A DNA stretch of 64,000 nt from Haemophilus seminalis (lineage in GTDB: Bacteria > Pseudomonadota > Gammaproteobacteria > Enterobacterales > Pasteurellaceae). Below, one piece after another: positions 30,565 through 40,000 of the stretch. Position 1 is the first letter of the stretch. The number at the start of each line of letters is the position of its first letter. Made by a program: the position numbers and the translations under genes. Under the pieces are notes generated by a model. That model did no database searches and had not been told where the DNA came from. It was given only the letters and a program-made list of their open reading frames with translations. The DNA is taken from the NCBI RefSeq assembly GCF_006384255.1, contig NZ_VCED01000002.1, forward strand, positions 336,847-400,846, in the 5' to 3' direction.

Positions 30565-31410
30565 CTATTCCGGTGTAATCCAGTCGACCGTCCAGCTTCC
30601 TGTACCTTCTGGAACTAATGTTTTTGTGAGATAAGGCAAAATTTCTTTCATTTGGGTTTCTAATGTCCAAGGTGGATTAATTACTACCATACCGCTTGCC
30701 GTCATACCTCGTTGATCGCTATCAGGGCGAACAGCGAGCTCAATTTTTAGAATTTTTCTAATTCCCGTTGCTTCTAAGCCCTTAAAAATACGTTTAGTTT
30801 GTTGGCGTAATACAACAGGATACCAAATCGCATAAGTGCCAGTGGCAAAACGCTTATAGCCTTCTTCAATAGCCTTGACGACAAGATCATAATCTTCTTT
30901 TAATTCATAAGGCGGATCGATTAGCACCAAGCCACGGCGTTCTTTTGGTGGTAGTGTTGCTTTGACTTGTTGAAAGCCATTGTCACATTTTACGGTGACA
31001 TTTTTGTAGTCACTAAAATTATTTCGAAGAATTGGATAATCGCTAGGATGAAGTTCAGTCAATAGTGCGCGATCTTGTGGGCGTAACAATTCAGCAGCAA
31101 TTAACGGTGAGCCAGCGTAATAACGTAGTTCTTTGCCACCATAATTGAGTTTTTTGATCATTTTTACATAACGAGCAATATCTTCGGGTAAGTCTGTTTG
31201 ATCCCACAAGCGTCCAATACCTTCTTTATATTCTCCCGTTTTTTCTGATTCGTTTGAGTATAAACGATAACGACCTACACCAGAGTGCGTATCCAAATAA
31301 AAAAAGCCTTTTTCTTTGAGTTTAAGATTTTCCAAAATGAGCATTAAGACGATATGTTTCAAGACATCAGCATGATTGCCCGCATGGAATGAGTGACGAT
31401 AACTCAGCAT
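30565..31410 (-). CDS. rlmJ: 23S rRNA (adenine2030-N6)-methyltransferase RlmJ
   Basis: RlmJ methylates A2030 of 23S rRNA. The protein opens MLSYRHSFHAGNHADVLKH, the invariant family start, and has the DPPY catalytic motif in VLIDPPYE. I start at the ATG at 31410, which follows AAGGATAT, giving 281 residues as in E. coli. The upstream extension to 31440 is not family sequence. In H. influenzae this protein was also noted as needed to use DNA as a nutrient or in competence (older names YhiR/ComJ), and it sits near the com operon. Confidence 0.94.
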   Translation of the reverse strand: MLSYRHSFHAGNHADVLKHIVLMLILENLKLKEKGFFYLDTHSGVGRYRLYSNESEKTGEYKEGIGRLWDQTDLPEDIARYVKMIKKLNYGGKELRYYAGSPLIAAELLRPQDRALLTELHPSDYPILRNNFSDYKNVTVKCDNGFQQVKATLPPKERRGLVLIDPPYELKEDYDLVVKAIEEGYKRFATGTYAIWYPVVLRQQTKRIFKGLEATGIRKILKIELAVRPDSDQRGMTASGMVVINPPWTLETQMKEILPYLTKTLVPEGTGSWTVDWITPE

Positions 31411-31482
31411 AATATATCCTTTGTTTAATAACGAAGGCAAGCCAATTGACTCGCCTGATTGTGCACTAAAGTGCGGTCATTT

Positions 31483-34083
31483 TTAGAAGAGTTCTTCTGG
31501 TTGTGCTGCAGGCGTTGGCGTATTGCCTTCATTATTTAAGCGTTGCTGTAACTCCGTAGGAACATAATAACCACGCTCTTGCATTTCCGAAAGATAGGTA
31601 CGTGTCGGTTCAGTACCTACAATAAAATATTCTTTACGTCCACCAGCGGGAGAAAGCAACCCAGTCATCGTATCAATACTTTTTTCCATAATTTTTGGTG
31701 GTAACGGTAATTTACGTTCAGGTTTGTCGCTCAATGCAGTTTTCATATAAGCGACCCAAGCTGGCATCGCTGTTTTCGCACCCGCTTCTCCGCGCCCGAG
31801 TACACGTTTGTTGTCGTCAAATCCGACATAAGTTGTGGTTACTAAGTTTGCACCAAATCCTGCATACCAAGCCACTTTTGAACTGTTGGTGGTACCTGTT
31901 TTTCCGCCTATATCGCTACGTTTAATGGTTTGTGCAATGCGCCAACTGGTGCCTTTCCAGTCTAAACCTTGTTCGCCATAAATTGCCGTATTTAAGGCGC
32001 TGCGGATTAAAAATGCTAACTCGCCACTAATGACACGTGGTGCATATTCTATTTTCGACGAGGCATTTTTTGCTGCTGCCATTAAATCAATCGCATCTTC
32101 TTTAAGTGCGGTTACATTTGATTGTAATTCTGGCAGTTCAGGTACAGTTTCAGGTTGTTGATCAACTTCTTCACCGTTTGTGCTGTCATCTGATGGTTTT
32201 AAGGCATTTTCGCCTAAAGGAATATTTGCAAAGCCGTTGATTTTGTCTTTGGTTTCACCATAAACCACAGGGATATCATTACACTCAATACAAGCAATTT
32301 TAGGGTTTGCAACAAATAAGTCTTTACCCGCGTTATCTTGAATTTTTTCAATGATATAAGGTTCAATGAGGAAACCGCCATTATCAAATACCGCATAAGC
32401 TCTAGCCATTTCTAATGGCGTGAAAGAGGCTGCGCCAAGTGCTAAGGCTTCACTTGCAAAATATTGATCACGTTTAAAACCAAAACGTTGTAAAAATTCT
32501 GCTGTGAAATCAATACCTGCCGTTTGGATAGCACGAATAGCAATCATATTTTTGGATTGACCTAATCCTACGCGTAAACGCATTGGGCCATCATAACGAT
32601 CAGGTGAGTTTTTTGGTTGCCACAATTTTTGTCCAGGTTTTTGAATAGAAATTGGGCTGTCTTGTAATACGCTAGAAAGTGTTAAACCTTTTTCTAATGC
32701 CGCTGCGTAAATAAATGGTTTAATAGAAGAACCCACTTGAACTAAGGATTGTGTTGCACGGTTGAACTTACTTTGTTCATAGCTAAAGCCACCAACAATG
32801 GCTTCAATCGCACCATTATCTGAGTTAAGTGATACTAATGCAGAGTTAGCTGCTGGAATTTGTCCTAATTGCCATTCACCATTAGTGAGTTGACGAATCC
32901 AAATTTGCTCACCTACTTTTACAGGATTACTTCTGCCAGTCCAACGCATTGCATTAGTAGATAGCGTCATTTTTTCACCTGATGCTAATAATAGATCCGC
33001 ACCACCTTTTGCCATTCCAACCACGGCAGCTGGAATAAATGGGTTAGAATCTGGCAATTTACGTAAAAACGCTAGAATACGTTCATCATCCCAAGCAGCT
33101 TCATTTTTTTGCCATAAAGGCGCACCACCACGATACCCACGACGCATATCGTAATCAATTAAGTTGTTACGTACGGCTTTTTGAGCTTCAGCTTGGTCTT
33201 TTGAAAGTACAGTGGTAAATACTTTATAACCACTGGTGTAGGCATTTTCTTCACCAAAACGGCGAACCATTTCTTGGCGCACCATTTCAGTGACATAATC
33301 TGCCCGAAATTCAAATTTTGCACCATGATAACTGGCGACGATAGGCTCTTTTAATGCAGCATCATATTCTTCTTTGCTGATGTATTTTTCATCTAACATT
33401 CGGCTTAGCACCACATTGCGGCGTTCTTCTGAACGTTTTAAAGAATAAAGTGGGTTCATGGTTGAAGGTGCTTTTGGTAAGCCTGCGATAATGGCCATTT
33501 CCGATAACGTCAATTCATTTAATGATTTACCGAAATAGGTTTGTGCAGCAGCCGCAACACCATAAGAACGATAGCCTAAAAAGATTTTATTTAAATAAAG
33601 CTCTAAGATTTCTTGTTTAGTGAGGGTATTTTCAATTTCTACCGCAAGTACGGCTTCACGTGCTTTACGAATAATAGTTTTTTCTGGAGTTAAGAAAAAG
33701 TTACGTGCTAATTGTTGGGTGATCGTACTTGCACCTTGTGATGCGCCACCATTATTCACTGCAACAAATAATGCGCGCGCAATGCCGATAGGATCGAGGC
33801 CATGGTGATCATAAAAGCGGCTATCTTCCGTCGCTAAAAATGCATCAATTAAGCGTTGTGGTACTTCAGCTAATTTCACTGGAATACGTCGTTGCTCACC
33901 CACTTCACCAATTAATTTACCATCGGCCGTATAAATCTGCATTGGCTGTTGTAATTCAACGGTTTTTAATGCTTCTACTGAGGGCAATTCTGATTTTAGG
34001 TGGAAATACAGCATTCCGCCTGCGGCTAAACCTAAAATACATAAAGTTAATAGGGTACTAAATATTAATTTTGCGATCCGCAT
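31483..34083 (-). CDS. mrcA: Penicillin-binding protein 1A
   Basis: This is a bifunctional class A PBP of 866 residues (also called ponA). It has an N-terminal membrane anchor, a GT51 glycosyltransferase domain with ATEDSRFYDHHG near residue 85 and QGASTITQQLARN, an OB-like insert and a transpeptidase domain. The transpeptidase motifs are the serine in GSSIKPF and the KTGTT box. It polymerises and crosslinks peptidoglycan. It diverges from comA, and the CRP-S site of the com operon overlaps its start codon. Confidence 0.97.
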   Translation of the reverse strand: MRIAKLIFSTLLTLCILGLAAGGMLYFHLKSELPSVEALKTVELQQPMQIYTADGKLIGEVGEQRRIPVKLAEVPQRLIDAFLATEDSRFYDHHGLDPIGIARALFVAVNNGGASQGASTITQQLARNFFLTPEKTIIRKAREAVLAVEIENTLTKQEILELYLNKIFLGYRSYGVAAAAQTYFGKSLNELTLSEMAIIAGLPKAPSTMNPLYSLKRSEERRNVVLSRMLDEKYISKEEYDAALKEPIVASYHGAKFEFRADYVTEMVRQEMVRRFGEENAYTSGYKVFTTVLSKDQAEAQKAVRNNLIDYDMRRGYRGGAPLWQKNEAAWDDERILAFLRKLPDSNPFIPAAVVGMAKGGADLLLASGEKMTLSTNAMRWTGRSNPVKVGEQIWIRQLTNGEWQLGQIPAANSALVSLNSDNGAIEAIVGGFSYEQSKFNRATQSLVQVGSSIKPFIYAAALEKGLTLSSVLQDSPISIQKPGQKLWQPKNSPDRYDGPMRLRVGLGQSKNMIAIRAIQTAGIDFTAEFLQRFGFKRDQYFASEALALGAASFTPLEMARAYAVFDNGGFLIEPYIIEKIQDNAGKDLFVANPKIACIECNDIPVVYGETKDKINGFANIPLGENALKPSDDSTNGEEVDQQPETVPELPELQSNVTALKEDAIDLMAAAKNASSKIEYAPRVISGELAFLIRSALNTAIYGEQGLDWKGTSWRIAQTIKRSDIGGKTGTTNSSKVAWYAGFGANLVTTTYVGFDDNKRVLGRGEAGAKTAMPAWVAYMKTALSDKPERKLPLPPKIMEKSIDTMTGLLSPAGGRKEYFIVGTEPTRTYLSEMQERGYYVPTELQQRLNNEGNTPTPAAQPEELF

Positions 34084-34090
34084 CGTAAAA
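34069..34090 (+). promoter_or_regulatory. CRP-S (Sxy-dependent) site of the com operon
   Basis: A 22-bp near-palindrome has the half-sites TTTTGCGATC (34069-34078) and ATCGTAAAA (34082-34090). The TGCGA core, instead of TGTGA, marks the CRP-S class that needs both CRP and the competence activator Sxy. An AATATT about 29 bases downstream of the centre could be the -10, which would put the site near -41.5. The site covers the mrcA start codon on the other strand. Confidence 0.88.
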
Positions 34091-34181
34091 TTCTCGCTTC
34101 GTTAATGAATATTCTTGTCAAGAGACCTATGATTTGGCTGCTAAGTATAAAAGATTCAGCCTTTAAAGAATAGGAAAGAAT

Positions 34182-34979
34182 ATGCAATTCTCTCGGAAAA
34201 ATCACCGCACTTTACAAATTGGTATTCACCGTAAGCAAGGTGATTTTGATTTAGTGTGGTTTGATGAACTTGAACAGCCACAATGTTATCAAGCGTCTAT
34301 CAATGATAGCGATTTAAAAAATCGTTTTTTGCGACATTTAAAAACACAATATCAAGGGAAAACCTTTTCTTTGCAGTTTGTGGCAAGCATTTCCGTTCAC
34401 TTGATTTGGTCGAAAGTATTAATGTTGCCGCAAATATTAAATGCGCAAGAATGTCATCAACAATGTAAATTTGTGATTGAGAAAGAGCTGCCCATTCCTT
34501 TAGAGGAATTGTGGTTTGATTATATTTCTACTCCGTTAAAGCAAGGTTTTCGTTTAGAGATTACGGCAATTCGAGAAGCGAGTGCGCAAACTTATTTGCA
34601 AGATTTTCAACCATTTAAAATTAATGTGTTAGATGTTGTTCCTCATAGCATCTTGCGTGCATTTCAATATTTGTTGAATGAACAAGTGCGGTCAGAAAAT
34701 ATCTTGTTTTTATTTCAAGAAGATGACTATTGTTTGGCGATTTGTGAAAGATCTCAGCAATCGCAAATTTTACAATCTCACGAAAATTTGACCGTACTCT
34801 ATGAGCAATTTACCGAACGTTTTGATGGACAAATTGAACGAATTTTTGTGTATCAAATTCCTTCACGTCATACGCCATTACCAGAAAACTGGCAGCGAGT
34901 AGAAACGGATTTACCTTTTATCGCGCTTGGCAATGCGTTGTGGCAGAAAGATTTACATCAACAAAAAATGGGTAACTAA
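34182..34979 (+). CDS. comA: Competence protein ComA, PilM-like
   Basis: ComA is the first gene of the comABCDEF operon needed for DNA uptake. The 265-residue cytoplasmic protein aligns in role and position with PilM, an actin-like component that docks to the inner-membrane PilN/PilO complex of the type IV pilus machine. It is shorter than standard PilM. It starts 8 bases after AGGAAAG and ends one base before the comB ATG. Confidence 0.93.
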   Translation: MQFSRKNHRTLQIGIHRKQGDFDLVWFDELEQPQCYQASINDSDLKNRFLRHLKTQYQGKTFSLQFVASISVHLIWSKVLMLPQILNAQECHQQCKFVIEKELPIPLEELWFDYISTPLKQGFRLEITAIREASAQTYLQDFQPFKINVLDVVPHSILRAFQYLLNEQVRSENILFLFQEDDYCLAICERSQQSQILQSHENLTVLYEQFTERFDGQIERIFVYQIPSRHTPLPENWQRVETDLPFIALGNALWQKDLHQQKMGN

Positions 34980-35486
34980 ATGTCGATGAATTTATTACCT
35001 TGGCGTACTTATCAACATCAAAAGCGTTTACGTCGTTTAGTTTTTTATTTCGCTTTATTTATCTTACTTGCGATCAATTTAACCTTGGCTTTTAGCCATT
35101 TGATTGAACAACAGAAACAAAATTTGCAGGTGCAGCAAAAGTTATTTGAGCAACTCAATCAGCAATTTCACAAAACTACCACTCAAATTGATCTATTACG
35201 TAGTGCGGTGAGAGTTGGTGAAGTTTTGCAATCTCTCACGAATGGGCAAGTTCAAAATAGTTTGCAGCGGTTAAGTGAATTGCCTCTTCAGAAAGGCGAA
35301 TTAAATCGATTTAAACAAGATGCTTATAACTTAAGTTTGGAAGGTCGAGCACAAGATCAAACAGAATTTGAATCGGTACATCAATTTTTAAATAAACATT
35401 TTCCCAATGTGAAATTAAGTCAGGTTCAGCCTGAACAACATACATTGTTTTTTCGCTTTGATATGGAACAAGGAGAGGAAAAGTGA
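34980..35486 (+). CDS. comB: Competence protein ComB, PilN-like
   Basis: The 168-residue protein has one membrane helix near residues 21-40, then a coiled-coil stretch rich in Gln (QQKQNLQVQQKLFEQL) and a small periplasmic domain. This is the PilN architecture, linking ComA in the cytoplasm to ComC. The ATG directly abuts the comA stop and the end overlaps comC. Confidence 0.92.
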   Translation: MSMNLLPWRTYQHQKRLRRLVFYFALFILLAINLTLAFSHLIEQQKQNLQVQQKLFEQLNQQFHKTTTQIDLLRSAVRVGEVLQSLTNGQVQNSLQRLSELPLQKGELNRFKQDAYNLSLEGRAQDQTEFESVHQFLNKHFPNVKLSQVQPEQHTLFFRFDMEQGEEK

Positions 35487-36004
35487 AAGCCTTTTTTAAC
35501 GATCCTTTTACTCCTTTTGGAAAATGGCTGAGTCAGCCTTTTTATGTGCACGGTTTAACTTTTTTATTGTTATTAAGTGCGGTGATTTTTCGCCCCATTT
35601 TAGATTATATCGAGGGGAGCTCGCGTTTCCATGAAACCGAAAGTGAATTAGCAGGGAAAAGGTCAGAATTGTTGCATCAACAGAAAATTTTAACCTCTTT
35701 ACAGCAGCAATCGGAAAGCCGAAAACTTTCTTCAGAACTGGCTGCGCAAATTATGCCTTTGAATAAACAAATTCAACGTTTAGCTGCGCGTAACGGTTTA
35801 TCTCAGAATTTACGTTGGGAAATGGGGCAACAGCCTATTTTGCATTTACAGCTTACTGGGCATTTTGAAAAAACGAAGACATTTTTAACCGCGCTTTTAG
35901 CTAATACGTCACAGCTTTCTGTAAGTCGGCTGCAATTTATGAAACCCGAAGACAGCCCATTGCAAACCGAGATCATTTTTCAGCTAGATAAGGAGGCAAA
36001 ATGA
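35483..36004 (+). CDS. comC: Competence protein ComC, PilO-like
   Basis: The 173-residue bitopic membrane protein has a helix near residues 23-40, a coiled coil and a periplasmic ferredoxin-like domain as in PilO. It begins with GTG overlapping the comB TGA, after AGGAGAGG, and overlaps comD by four bases (ATGA). It forms the alignment subcomplex of the pilus machine with ComB and ComD. Confidence 0.92.
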   Translation: MKAFFNDPFTPFGKWLSQPFYVHGLTFLLLLSAVIFRPILDYIEGSSRFHETESELAGKRSELLHQQKILTSLQQQSESRKLSSELAAQIMPLNKQIQRLAARNGLSQNLRWEMGQQPILHLQLTGHFEKTKTFLTALLANTSQLSVSRLQFMKPEDSPLQTEIIFQLDKEAK

Positions 36005-36414
36005 AGTATTGGTTTTATCTGATTGCATTATTTTTTATGAATTGTAGTTGGGGACAAGATCCTTTCGATAAAACACAGCGTACTCGTTCTCAGTTTGATA
36101 ACGCACAAACAGTAATGGAACAGACAGAAATAATTTCCTCAGATGTACCTAATAATCTATGCGGAGCAGATGAAAATCGCCAAGCATCTGAAATTCCTTT
36201 GAACGCTTTAAAATTGGTGGGTGTAGTGATTTCTAAAGATAAAGCGTTTGCGTTATTGCTGGATCAGGATTTGCAAATTTACAGCGTTTTAGAGGGCGTT
36301 GATGTGGCTAAAGAGGGTTATCTAGTGGAAAAAATTCATCAAAATAAAGTGAAATTTATGCGTAAACTAGGTGAGCAATGTGATAGCGCTGAACAGAAAG
36401 AATTAAGTTTTTAA
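36001..36414 (+). CDS. comD: Competence protein ComD, PilP-like
   Basis: The 137-residue exported protein has a signal sequence (MKYWFYLIALFFMNCSWGQ). A cysteine at about residue 15 lies in FFMNC, but that is not a good lipobox, so lipidation is uncertain. The C-terminal region LKLVGVVISKDKAFALLLDQ resembles the PilP domain that links the PilN/PilO complex to the secretin. Position between comC and comE supports the call. Confidence 0.9.
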   Translation: MKYWFYLIALFFMNCSWGQDPFDKTQRTRSQFDNAQTVMEQTEIISSDVPNNLCGADENRQASEIPLNALKLVGVVISKDKAFALLLDQDLQIYSVLEGVDVAKEGYLVEKIHQNKVKFMRKLGEQCDSAEQKELSF

Positions 36415-36423
36415 AGGAAGATT

Positions 36424-37761
36424 ATGAAGAAATATCTTTTAAAGTGCGGTTGTTTTTTAGTGTGTTTTTGTTTGCCATTAATCGTTTTTGCTAATCCTAA
36501 AACAGATAACGAACGTTTTTTTATTCGTTTATCGCAAGCGCCTTTAGCCCAAACACTGGAGCAATTAGCTTTTCAACATGATGTCAATTTAGTGATGGAT
36601 GAGACGCTAGAAGGCAATATTTCTTTGAAATTAGATAATATTGATATGCCACGTTTGCTACAAATAATCGCTAAAAGTAAGAAACTTACTTTGAATAAAG
36701 ATGAGGGTATTTACTATCTGAATGGAGGGCTATCAGGCAAAGGTCAAGTTACAGGAAATCTTACTACAAATGAACCGCACTTAGTGAGCCATACGGTAAA
36801 ACTCCATTTTGCTAAAGCCTCTGAATTAATGAAATCTTTAACTACAGGAAGTGGCTCTTTGCTTTCTCCCGCTGGGAGCATTACCTTTGATGATCGCAGT
36901 AATTTACTGGTTATTCAGGATGAACCTCGTTCTGTGCAAAATATTAAAAAATTAATTTCTGAAATGGATAAGCCTATTGAGCAGATTGCTATTGAAGCGC
37001 GTATTGTGACGATAACAGATGAGAGTTTGAAAGAACTTGGCGTTCGATGGGGGATTTTTAATCCAACGGAAAATGCTGGGCGTGTAGCAGGTAGTCTCGC
37101 AGGCAATGGCTTTGAAAATATTGCGGATAATCTTAATGTAAATTTTGCGACAACAACGACACCTGCTGGCTCGATAGCATTACAAGTCGCGAAAATTAAT
37201 GGGCGATTGCTCGATTTAGAATTGAGCGCTTTGGAGCGTGAAAATAATGTAGAAATTATCGCAAGTCCTCGCTTACTAACTACCAATAAGAAAAGTGCGA
37301 GCATTAAACAGGGTACAGAAATTCCTTATGTTGTGAGTAATACTCGTAACGATACACAATCTGTGGAATTCCGTGAGGCAGTACTTGGTTTGGAAGTGAC
37401 GCCACATATTTCTAAAGATAACAATATTTTGCTTGATTTATTAGTGAGCCAAAACTCACCTGGTTCTCGTGTCGCTTATGGACAAAACGAGGTGGTTTCT
37501 ATTGATAAGCAAGAAATTAATACTCAGGTGTTTGCCAAAGATGGGGAAACTATTGTGCTTGGTGGTGTGTTCCACGATACGATAACAAAAAGCGAAGATA
37601 AAGTGCCAGTACTTGGCGATATACCTGGCATTAAACGATTGTTTAGTAAAGAAAGTGAACGACATCAAAAACGTGAGCTAGTGATTTTTGTGACACCGCA
37701 TATTTTAAAAGCGGGAGAAACGTTAGAGGCGTTGAAACAAAAAAGTGCGGGTAAAAAATAA
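36424..37761 (+). CDS. comE: Competence secretin ComE (PilQ-like)
   Basis: ComE is the outer-membrane secretin through which the type IV pilus and incoming DNA pass. The 445-residue precursor has a signal peptide ending near VFANP and an N-terminal STN-like domain. A secretin N0/N1 region (VKLHFAKASELMKSL) follows, and then a C-terminal secretin domain with VEIIASPRLLTTN and the conserved VPVLGDIPGIKRLF. It carries two uptake signals, at 36442 and 36774. Confidence 0.95.
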   Translation: MKKYLLKCGCFLVCFCLPLIVFANPKTDNERFFIRLSQAPLAQTLEQLAFQHDVNLVMDETLEGNISLKLDNIDMPRLLQIIAKSKKLTLNKDEGIYYLNGGLSGKGQVTGNLTTNEPHLVSHTVKLHFAKASELMKSLTTGSGSLLSPAGSITFDDRSNLLVIQDEPRSVQNIKKLISEMDKPIEQIAIEARIVTITDESLKELGVRWGIFNPTENAGRVAGSLAGNGFENIADNLNVNFATTTTPAGSIALQVAKINGRLLDLELSALERENNVEIIASPRLLTTNKKSASIKQGTEIPYVVSNTRNDTQSVEFREAVLGLEVTPHISKDNNILLDLLVSQNSPGSRVAYGQNEVVSIDKQEINTQVFAKDGETIVLGGVFHDTITKSEDKVPVLGDIPGIKRLFSKESERHQKRELVIFVTPHILKAGETLEALKQKSAGKK

Positions 37762-37770
37762 CTTTTTTAG

Positions 37771-38460
37771 ATGATGAATTTTTTTAATTTTCGCTGTATC
37801 CACTGCTGTGGTAATCTTCATATCGCAAAAAATGGGTTATGTTCATGTTGCCAAAAACAAATTAAATCTTTTCCTTATTGCGGTCATTGTGGTGCAGAAT
37901 TGCAATATTATGCGCAGCATTGTGGTAATTGCCTTAAACAAGAACCTAGCTGGGATAAGATGGTCATTATTGGGCATTATGTTGAGCCACTTTCTATATT
38001 GATTCACCGTTTTAAATTTCAAAATCAATTTTGGATTGACCGCACTTTAGCTCGACTTTTATATCTTGCGGTGCGAGATGCTAAACGAACGCATCAACTT
38101 AAATTGCCAGAAGCAATCATTCCAGTGCCGTTATATCATTTTCGCCAGTGGAGACGAGGTTATAATCAGGCAGATTTATTATCTCAGCAATTAAGTCGTT
38201 GGCTGGGTATTCCTAATTTGAACAATATCGTAAAGCGCGTGAAACATACCCATACTCAACGTGGTTTGAGTGCGAAAGATCGTCGTCAGAATTTAAAAAA
38301 TGCCTTTTCTCTTGTTGTTTCGAAAAATGAATTTCCTTATCGTCGTGTCGCGCTGGTGGATGATGTAATTACTACTGGTTCTACACTCAATGAAATCTCA
38401 AAATTGTTGCGAAAATTAGATGTGGAGGAGATCCAAGTGTGGGGGCTGGCGCGGGCTTAA
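37771..38460 (+). CDS. comF: Competence protein ComF, phosphoribosyltransferase-like
   Basis: The 229-residue cytoplasmic protein has two N-terminal zinc-binding clusters (CIHCCGN with CSCC; CGHCGAE with CGNC). A C-terminal type I phosphoribosyltransferase-like domain carries the signature VALVDDVITTGSTLNE. ComF helps incoming single-stranded DNA reach the cytoplasm or be processed there. It is the last com gene; nfuA follows 75 bases later with its own leader. Confidence 0.94.
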   Translation: MMNFFNFRCIHCCGNLHIAKNGLCSCCQKQIKSFPYCGHCGAELQYYAQHCGNCLKQEPSWDKMVIIGHYVEPLSILIHRFKFQNQFWIDRTLARLLYLAVRDAKRTHQLKLPEAIIPVPLYHFRQWRRGYNQADLLSQQLSRWLGIPNLNNIVKRVKHTHTQRGLSAKDRRQNLKNAFSLVVSKNEFPYRRVALVDDVITTGSTLNEISKLLRKLDVEEIQVWGLARA

Positions 38461-38535
38461 TATAAAGCACTGGAAAAAAAAGCGCGATGAGCGTATTATT
38501 CCTGATACTTTCTCTCAAGTATTTAGGACATAATT

Positions 38536-39132
38536 ATGGAACAAGCAACCCAGCAAATAGATATTTCTGATGCCGCACAAGCGCATTTTCGAAAACTTTT
38601 AGACACGCAAGAAGAAGGAACGAATATTCGTATTTTCGTCGTTAATCCTGGCACCCCTAACGCGGAATGTGGTGTATCTTATTGCCCACCGAATGCCGTG
38701 GAAGAAAGTGATTTTGAAATGAAATACGATACTTTTTCTGCATTTATTGATGAGGTCAGCCTGCCTTTCTTAGAAGAAGCAGAAATTGATTATGTTACCG
38801 AAGAGCTTGGTGCACAACTTACCTTAAAAGCACCGAATGCCAAAATGCGTAAGGTGGCTGATGATGCCCCATTAATTGAACGCGTAGAATACGTGATTCA
38901 AACTCAAATTAATCCACAGCTTGCAAGTCATGGTGGACGTATCACCTTAATTGAAATTACTGAAGATGGTTACGCAATTTTACAATTCGGTGGTGGTTGT
39001 AATGGTTGCTCAATGGTGGATGTTACGTTAAAAGATGGCGTAGAAAAACAACTTATTAGCCTATTCCCGAATGAATTAAAAGGTGCAAAAGATGTAACCG
39101 AACATCAGCGTGGAGAACACTCTTATTATTAG
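38536..39132 (+). CDS. nfuA: Fe-S biogenesis protein NfuA
   Basis: NfuA carries 4Fe-4S clusters to client proteins, notably under oxidative stress. The 198-residue protein has an N-terminal degenerate A-type domain and a C-terminal Nfu domain with the cluster-binding CxxC in GGGCNGCSM. It was historically grouped with com genes (its E. coli orthologue was called GntY) because it follows comF. TTTAGGACA precedes the ATG. Confidence 0.95.
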   Translation: MEQATQQIDISDAAQAHFRKLLDTQEEGTNIRIFVVNPGTPNAECGVSYCPPNAVEESDFEMKYDTFSAFIDEVSLPFLEEAEIDYVTEELGAQLTLKAPNAKMRKVADDAPLIERVEYVIQTQINPQLASHGGRITLIEITEDGYAILQFGGGCNGCSMVDVTLKDGVEKQLISLFPNELKGAKDVTEHQRGEHSYY

Positions 39133-39155
39133 TGAGTGGTAAAAAGAAGATTTAT

Positions 39156-39187
39156 AATAGCCGCACTTTGAAAGTGCGGTTATTTTT
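39156..39187 (+). terminator. Uptake-signal hairpin after nfuA
   Basis: CCGCACTTT and AAAGTGCGG lie almost back to back (39161-39179), flanked by AATA and TATT and followed by five T residues. It lies between nfuA and nudC, whose ATG is at 39200. Confidence 0.75.
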
Positions 39188-39199
39188 ATGGAGTAAAAA

Positions 39200-40000
39200 A
39201 TGAAAACACTTCATCCAAATGATTTTGGTTATTGGTTGTTTACTCAAGGTTCGAATCTTTATTTACTGAATAATGAGTTGCCTTGTGGTATGGCTAAAAC
39301 GCTTGGAATGGAAGGATTGCAGGCAATGCAAATCGGTGAATGGAAAAATCATCCGTTGTGGCTTGTGGCTGAGCAAGAAAGTGATGAACGGGAATATGTA
39401 AGTTTGCGTGGATTACTTTCACTGCCGGAGGATGAATTCCATGTATTAAGCCGAGGTGTGGAAATTAATCATTTCCTGAAAACTCATAAATTCTGTGGAA
39501 AGTGCGGTCATAAAACACAACAAACTCAAGAAGAGCTTGCCGTGCAATGCACTCACTGCGGGTATCGAACTTATCCTGTAATTTGCCCATCCATTATTGT
39601 AGCGGTTCGACGCGGTCATGAAATTCTATTGGCAAATCACAAGCGTCATTATCACCCGAACGGAGGAATGTATACCACTCTTGCTGGTTTTGTAGAAGTC
39701 GGTGAAACATTTGAACAAGCAGTGCGGAGAGAGGTTTTTGAGGAAACAGGGATTTTGATAAAAAATATTCGTTATTTTGGTAGTCAGCCTTGGGCATTTC
39801 CGAATTCTCAAATGGTCGGTTTTCTTGCTGATTATGAGAGAGGTGAAATTACTTTGCAGGAAAGTGAAATTCATGATGCGCAGTGGTTTTCTTATGATCA
39901 ACCCTTGCCAGAATTACCGCCAACAGGTACTATCGCACATAAACTTATACATACAACGCTTGAGCTTTGTCGAGCAGAGGATAATCAGAAGGAAATCTAA
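39200..40000 (+). CDS. nudC: NADH pyrophosphatase / RNA decapping hydrolase NudC
   Basis: NudC splits NADH to NMNH and AMP and removes NAD caps from RNA. The 266-residue protein has a four-cysteine zinc site (CGKCGHK and CTHCGYR), the Nudix box GFVEVGETFEQAVRREVFEETG and the NADH-specific SQPWAFPNS motif just after it. In Haemophilus, NAD turnover links it to salvage by NadR. The stop is immediately followed by the hemE ATG. Confidence 0.97.
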   Translation: MKTLHPNDFGYWLFTQGSNLYLLNNELPCGMAKTLGMEGLQAMQIGEWKNHPLWLVAEQESDEREYVSLRGLLSLPEDEFHVLSRGVEINHFLKTHKFCGKCGHKTQQTQEELAVQCTHCGYRTYPVICPSIIVAVRRGHEILLANHKRHYHPNGGMYTTLAGFVEVGETFEQAVRREVFEETGILIKNIRYFGSQPWAFPNSQMVGFLADYERGEITLQESEIHDAQWFSYDQPLPELPPTGTIAHKLIHTTLELCRAEDNQKEI

